A DNA stretch of 64,000 nt, taken from assembly GCF_042477335.2 (NCBI RefSeq), contig NC_091247.1:44384501-44448500 (forward strand), given 5' to 3'. The position numbers and the translations under genes are program-made. The notes under the pieces were generated by a model. That model was not told the origin of the DNA, searched no databases, and saw only the letters and a list, made by a program, of their open reading frames with translations. Positions 59,756 to 64,000 of this stretch are shown here, piece after piece. The DNA comes from Ovis canadensis. Its lineage: Eukaryota; Chordata; Mammalia; Artiodactyla; Bovidae. How positions within the stretch are numbered: position 1 is the stretch's first letter; each line of letters opens with the position of its first letter.

Positions 59756-60263
59756 TGACATACTGGAAAACTGGGTAGTTCATCTGACCAGGGGATGTGT
59801 GTTTATGATGGAAACATGGACGCCTGTGACTCAAGAACTGAATCTGGAGCCCACCGTGAACCGGGATTGGGGAAGGGGAAAAGGAGTGTGTCAGTGTAGG
59901 GAAAGTGGGATTCAGTGGGATCTACAAGGAATGCCATTTGTGTGCTTCCTTCAGTGAGGAGTAACTGATCAGGTGTCTATAACATTTTTCATTCTCTCTG
60001 GAAACAGACTCAGGTTTCTTTGGACCAAATCCAAAAGAACACATAGCTGTAACACAGCTGTAGTTGACTAGAATGCTCTGTATACTTTATATTAAAAAAT
60101 GCTTTGCATTTCTTCCAGTGCAATGAAATTCATATGGTGTCCCACTTTATTTAATGATGGTACAATTTAAAATATTAAAATCTTACTCAACCTCTGTAGA
60201 AAGTTTTCTCTATGAAAGTAAAGCTGTTTGAAAAATTATTTTTTTACAGATCTTTCTATAAAA

Positions 60264-60269
60264 AATAAA
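60264..60269 (+). promoter_or_regulatory. Candidate VPS54 proximal poly(A) signal
   Basis: AATAAA about 510 bases after the stop, followed by GT/T-rich sequence (TTTTTGTTTTAGTG) at about 60302, as expected downstream of a cleavage site. Confidence 0.55.
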
Positions 60270-61034
60270 CATCTTTTGATTGCTTGGATTTAGGAATTCA
60301 GTTTTTGTTTTAGTGACCAATGTTAAGTTTCAGGCTTTGTGTGTTGCAAATTTTATCTTCTTATCACCGCTCTATGTCAACTGCGTAAAGCCTTCCAGAA
60401 TAGTCTAAATACTTGAAAGGCTAATCACAAGTAATAATTAAAGAGTAAGATTTTGGTGTTTATTTATGCAACTATTAATTTAAATACTTATCAGATGTGG
60501 TATATGAAAGCCTGCAGTTTAACAGCTGTATTTTTATAAAAGTATCTATGAAGGGTTGGGGTGTTTCTTTCCTTTTTATTTTTAGGGGCAAGAATACATT
60601 TTCATATATTCTGCCTAATTTTGAGTTCTCATTTTAACATTTAGATAACATTGAAGTATGCCCCCCGCCTCCTTGGGTTCTTGTTTGTAAGTTACTTTCA
60701 GTGTGTATATGAACAAAGACCAGGGATAGATAGAACTTTTAAAATATAGGCTGCTGTGTTGGGGCCAGAAATATAAGGTGATGAGTAAATTACTTAAATT
60801 AAAGACTTTTATAATACCTACCTTCAAAATTAGAATTAAATGAAAGTGCCTGTGCCTCACTTCACACCAGGAATCTTGCCTAACCCTGTCAGAGTGCCTA
60901 ACCTTGTGGTGATTATGTACAATGAAATAGTCTTATTTTGTGCTCTTTGGTTTTCTAAAAGGAAAGCCTGTTTTCTTTCTTTCCTTTATCCTTATTACAG
61001 AGGTATGTCATTGGTTCTTCAACTGTCTGTCTAA

Positions 61035-61040
61035 AATAAA
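61035..61040 (+). promoter_or_regulatory. Candidate VPS54 distal poly(A) signal
   Basis: AATAAA about 1.28 kb after the stop, followed by a T-rich run near 61071-61080. Confidence 0.5.
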
Positions 61041-61060
61041 GCTGTAAAAAATTACCAGAC

Positions 61061-61683
61061 TTTAAAAGACAACTTTTTTTAATAGTATACAGTAAATTTT
61101 AAATAAGCAGCTTACTCAAAAACAAGCATGGAAGAACTGAAAAATGTAATCGATTCTTAGAGAAAAGCCAAAATTCAAACTGTCAGCAGACCTGGATTTG
61201 GAAGGTTATTCAAGAACATTTTCAGTGACAGCAAAGCAGCTTCAAGCAATGAAGCTTCAAGGAAAGGGAACTTTTTTATAAAGTTACGCCCTCACCCTGC
61301 TATACTAGAGAACAAGGATGTGAAAGAAATGCACTACCTCTGCCCACCCCACCCCCTTCAGCTGGGAAAAGAAATACCACTTTGTTTCAGTAAATGGAGA
61401 GTCTGTGGAAAGCATGGCAGGCATCCCAGTTTCAGAACTAGATGAAAGATATACCTTCAAGTTTAATTCCTATGGAAATAATGACGTGGTTAATTCTCAG
61501 AAATGTAAAAACTGGATTTGTTAGGTAACTGGCCAGTGAGTACTTATATATTCCAGGAGCAAATATTTCAATTGATAGAGTAAATCTTTCAACTGTTTGG
61601 CAAGAGTAAACCAAATTTTTTCTTCAGCATTTCATAAAGTTAGCATTGAAAAGTATGAGTGTACACATGTATTGCTTCACAGC
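61061..61683. other. Intergenic interval between convergent genes
   Basis: Roughly 620 bases between the distal VPS54 poly(A) signal and the likely UGP2 poly(A) signal. I see no gene or repeat in it. Its ends depend on the poly(A) sites really used. Confidence 0.45.
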
Positions 61684-61689
61684 TTTATT
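61684..61689 (-). promoter_or_regulatory. Candidate UGP2 poly(A) signal
   Basis: TTTATT on the plus strand is AATAAA on the minus strand, about 330 bases beyond the UGP2 stop codon. Confidence 0.55.
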
Positions 61690-62019
61690 TTTGAAATCAC
61701 AAGCAGTTCAAAATGACCATCACTGAGGCCTCTGTTAAAAGATTTTCCAGCAGAGCTGCCTCAGTTTTAAGATTAAACAATATTGCACTTTCAGATGAAT
61801 TAACTTTCAGGATCTTCTTCCAAAAAGAAAAGTATTGCTTCCATCTGTGCTTTTCTTAGACTAAAAGCATACTGCAGAAAACTCTACTTTAAAAATTAAC
61901 ACTGCAGGGTACAGTAACATAGAACAGTACCTGCCTATTTTATAATCTTAGAGGAACTTTTCATTGTGAGAAACTGTTTAGCCCATAATGAGTATAAAGT
62001 GTGTACAGTATTTTTCATT
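61690..62019 (-). other. UGP2: UGP2 3' UTR (inferred)
   Basis: Minus-strand sequence between the UGP2 stop codon and the first good AATAAA. No repeat was recognised. Confidence 0.55.
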
Positions 62020-62127
62020 TCAGTGGTCCAAGATACGCAGGTTCCCAGATACAATCTTGTTCTCTAATACTGCTCCAGGTGGGATGTCAATTCGGTCACC
62101 GTGATTTGCAATGATGATAACCGTTCC
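62020..62127 (-). CDS. UGP2: UGP2 terminal coding exon with stop
   Basis: Read on the minus strand it starts after CACTTAG with GGA ACG GTT ATC and ends GAC CAC TGA (stop at 62020-62022). It encodes 35 residues: [20 protein letters not shown] and [15 protein letters not shown], the C-terminus of UDP-glucose pyrophosphorylase (UTP plus glucose-1-phosphate gives UDP-glucose and pyrophosphate). The hydrophobic/Gly periodicity fits the left-handed beta-helix domain through which the enzyme oligomerises. Phase 0 at its start matches the exon at 63285. Confidence 0.96.
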   Translation of the reverse strand, partial: GTVIIIANHGDRIDIPPGAVLENKIVSGNLRILDH

Positions 62128-63014
62128 CTAAGTGACAGAAAAAACAAGAGTAATTGCAACGGCAAGCTGAAATGCAGTTGATTTTCATACAGTTATCAAG
62201 TTTATGTAGAACTTCACTTACAATGGAGTAAGCATATTTATAAGCAATATGAAATATGAAAAACAAATGGCCTGTTAAAGGAAACTGTAATGTGTCCTGT
62301 CACAGCGCTGGCAGTAGTTCTGGTACCATCTCTGATAAGGAGGCAAGGAATCTAGGAGTGGGAAGTGGACCAGTGCCACAGCATGACTGGCCCTTTCAAA
62401 GAACTACTTGCAAGGCCACCAGCATTATCTGCCTTCAGAAACTACACGGTGCTTGGTTTTTATCTACATACAGGTTTGTTTGTTTTTTTAAAGAACAGTT
62501 TTATGATTCATATTTAAGTAACACTGTTTAGATAAGGCAGTATCAGCAATAATTATATATATCTTTTTGTTTTTTCAAGATCTTTAAGTCACTTTAATAA
62601 GAACACATGAAATCTAGGTATGAAATTAAAAAAATACTTGATTAGGAAAAAAGTGTTGTATCTTTGGTTCTGAACTTGAATATTCACACCCATAGTCCTT
62701 CCTATTCCTTATGCTAGGCTGGAATGATACTCAAAGTACTCAAGCACTGTAGTAATGTGAACGAACATCTTCATACTGATGACATTTTACTTTAACAGGA
62801 ATAGATTATAATCAGTATAAATGGAGTTGTTATTTTTTTCTACTTTCAAATAGTCATCTTTAGTGAATGCTAATTTATCAGTGATTCAATTTTAAAGACT
62901 GTCATATTTCAATAAAATAGTACCAATTCAATTATTTAATAGTGTTTGCTTTCCATTTGAATGCTATGTTCCACAGAATTCCTATACACAACAATTATGA
63001 TTATATTTTGACTA
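62128..63014 (-). other. UGP2 last intron, no recognised element
   Basis: About 0.9 kb before the tandem duplication. Nothing nameable. A 91-codon open frame on the plus strand near 62256 shows no recognisable similarity and is treated as chance. Confidence 0.5.
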
Positions 63015-63015
63015 T

Positions 63016-63174
63016 GTTGTATGTCTATGGATGACAGTATTAATACTAAATATTGAAGGAAGCTATTTCATTTTGAAAATGCGTATCTTATAAGTGTTGT
63101 ATGTCTATGGATGACAGTATTAATACTAAATAATGAAGTAAGCTATTTCATTTTGAAAATGCATATCTTATAAG
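63016..63174. repeat. 80-bp tandem duplication (two copies)
   Basis: The segment from GTTGTATGTCTATGGATGAC at 63016 recurs at 63096 with a period of 80 bases. The copies (63016-63095 and 63096-63174) differ at about three positions. It lies in the last UGP2 intron, 110 bases from the penultimate exon. Confidence 0.9.
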
Positions 63175-63284
63175 CAATCTGGTACAGAGTAAGAAATATT
63201 CCTTAAAATAAAGGTAAATTTAGGACTAGAGGATGAAACCTGTCTTACAAAACTATAAGAACTATAATTTTCATCATAACACAC

Positions 63285-63389
63285 CTTTAATGAAACATTC
63301 TTGCCAAATGTCACATCTCCTGAAACTGTGAGGTGATCCAGTTCAAGCATATCTGGTATACTTTCAAATCTTCTTAGATAATCCTGAAC
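63285..63389 (-). CDS. UGP2: UGP2 penultimate coding exon
   Basis: On the minus strand it follows a TTTCTTTCAG-like acceptor, starts GTT CAG GAT TAT and ends TCA TTA AAG before GTGTGT. It is exactly 35 codons, phase 0 on both sides: [20 protein letters not shown] then [15 protein letters not shown]. It enters the C-terminal beta-helix domain of UDP-glucose pyrophosphorylase. With a 508-residue protein this exon and the next are about residues 439-508. The rest of the gene lies beyond the window. Confidence 0.96.
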
Positions 63390-64000
63390 CTGAAAGAAAA
63401 ATGGAAACATAAAAATTGTTTCAAAAATCGGTTAACAGAAAAACAGGGATTAAATTAACAAGGTTTACGGTTCAAGTTTAACATTCTGTTTATGGCCAAG
63501 CTCAGGCCTTTTATGGGAAGAACCCTATTTATTAAGGACTCATTATGTGAGTAGTGAGAGCTTATATAGCCTGTGTAGTAGAGACCAGGAGGTAAACTTT
63601 GTCCCCACAATCAAGTGTTTATGCTACAGCTGAGTAGATTGGACATTAAAATAGTAGTAGGTAAAAAATAACCACCATGCTAAAAGCCAGGTGAGTGGTT
63701 CACATAATCTGGAGTTAGTTGGAAAAGAGATCATCATGGTTTGAAGCAAGCTAGACTGGAGCTGGGCTTTATGAAATGGGTAGGATTAACAAGAAATGGA
63801 ATACAGTTCTGGAAGAACACCAACACAAAGTATCAAGATCACTATCTTTGCCTCTTACTTCCTTAGATTTACTGGCACTAGAAATTGTCCTCTATGGCCT
63901 TGTTTCCTATTTTGCTGAGAAGCACAAAAGCAACAGGAAAATTTACACTGGCCTTTACCACTACCACCCACTTGCTCTGGAGTTACCTGTCTCTCCTAGT
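63390..64000 (-). other. UGP2 intron, no recognised element
   Basis: About 600 bases to the window edge, with no exon or nameable repeat. Confidence 0.5.

Larger units (their letters stand above)
59756..61060 (+). other. VPS54: VPS54 3' UTR (inferred)
   Basis: The non-coding remainder of the last exon. Its extent depends on which poly(A) signal is used: AATAAA at 60264-60269 would give about 0.5 kb, AATAAA at 61035-61040 about 1.3 kb. Almost no interspersed repeats are visible here, unlike the introns. Confidence 0.65.

Noticed and set aside
62256..62531. Plus-strand 91-codon open frame opposite UGP2
   Set aside because: No recognisable domain, intronic position, no splice or poly(A) context; best explained as chance.
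1..64000. CRISPR array, operon or prokaryotic mobile system
   Set aside because: No regularly spaced direct repeats, no operon-like gene packing, and all recognised genes are spliced mammalian genes.

Overview
The window is mammalian nuclear DNA from a ruminant, most likely a bovid. The evidence is the repeat content: BovB LINEs, Bov-tA and Bov-A2 SINEs with GCAGCAG tails, a ruminant L1 3' UTR and CHR-2 type tRNA-Glu SINEs, lying over older mammalian MIR, L2, L1M and DNA-transposon remnants. No prokaryotic genes, RNA genes or CRISPR arrays were seen.

Two protein-coding genes lie tail to tail. VPS54 (GARP tethering subunit) runs on the + strand from before the window to about 61.05 kb. Seventeen coding exons can be placed, each with AG/GT borders and compatible phases. 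They give 769 continuous codons to a TGA at 59753-59755, which matches residues 209-977 if the protein has the 977 residues usual in mammals. UGP2 (UDP-glucose pyrophosphorylase) enters from the right on the - strand. Only its last two coding exons (63285-63389 and 62020-62127) are present, encoding the final 70 residues. Candidate poly(A) signals leave roughly 0.6 kb between the two genes.

Layout: 1-3053 VPS54 intron; 3054-59755 VPS54 exons separated by repeat-rich introns; 59756-61060 VPS54 3' UTR; about 61060-61680 intergenic; about 61680-62019 UGP2 3' UTR; 62020-64000 UGP2 exons and introns.

The introns hold three larger BovB copies. One at 3653-5622 has an inverted 5' half that fits twin priming. 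One at 25205-27140 has an internal deletion and a nested SINE. One at 55103-57384 sits inside an old L1. There are also BovB 3' stubs, about twenty Bov SINEs (many with visible target-site duplications), several MIRs cut by Bov SINEs, and blocks of mostly antisense L1.

The two genes are not in one pathway: VPS54 works in retrograde vesicle tethering at the trans-Golgi network, UGP2 makes cytosolic UDP-glucose. No new gene system was found. The interest lies in retrotransposon structure, two hairpins, two tandem duplications, a weak VPS54 splice donor and the convergent gene ends.
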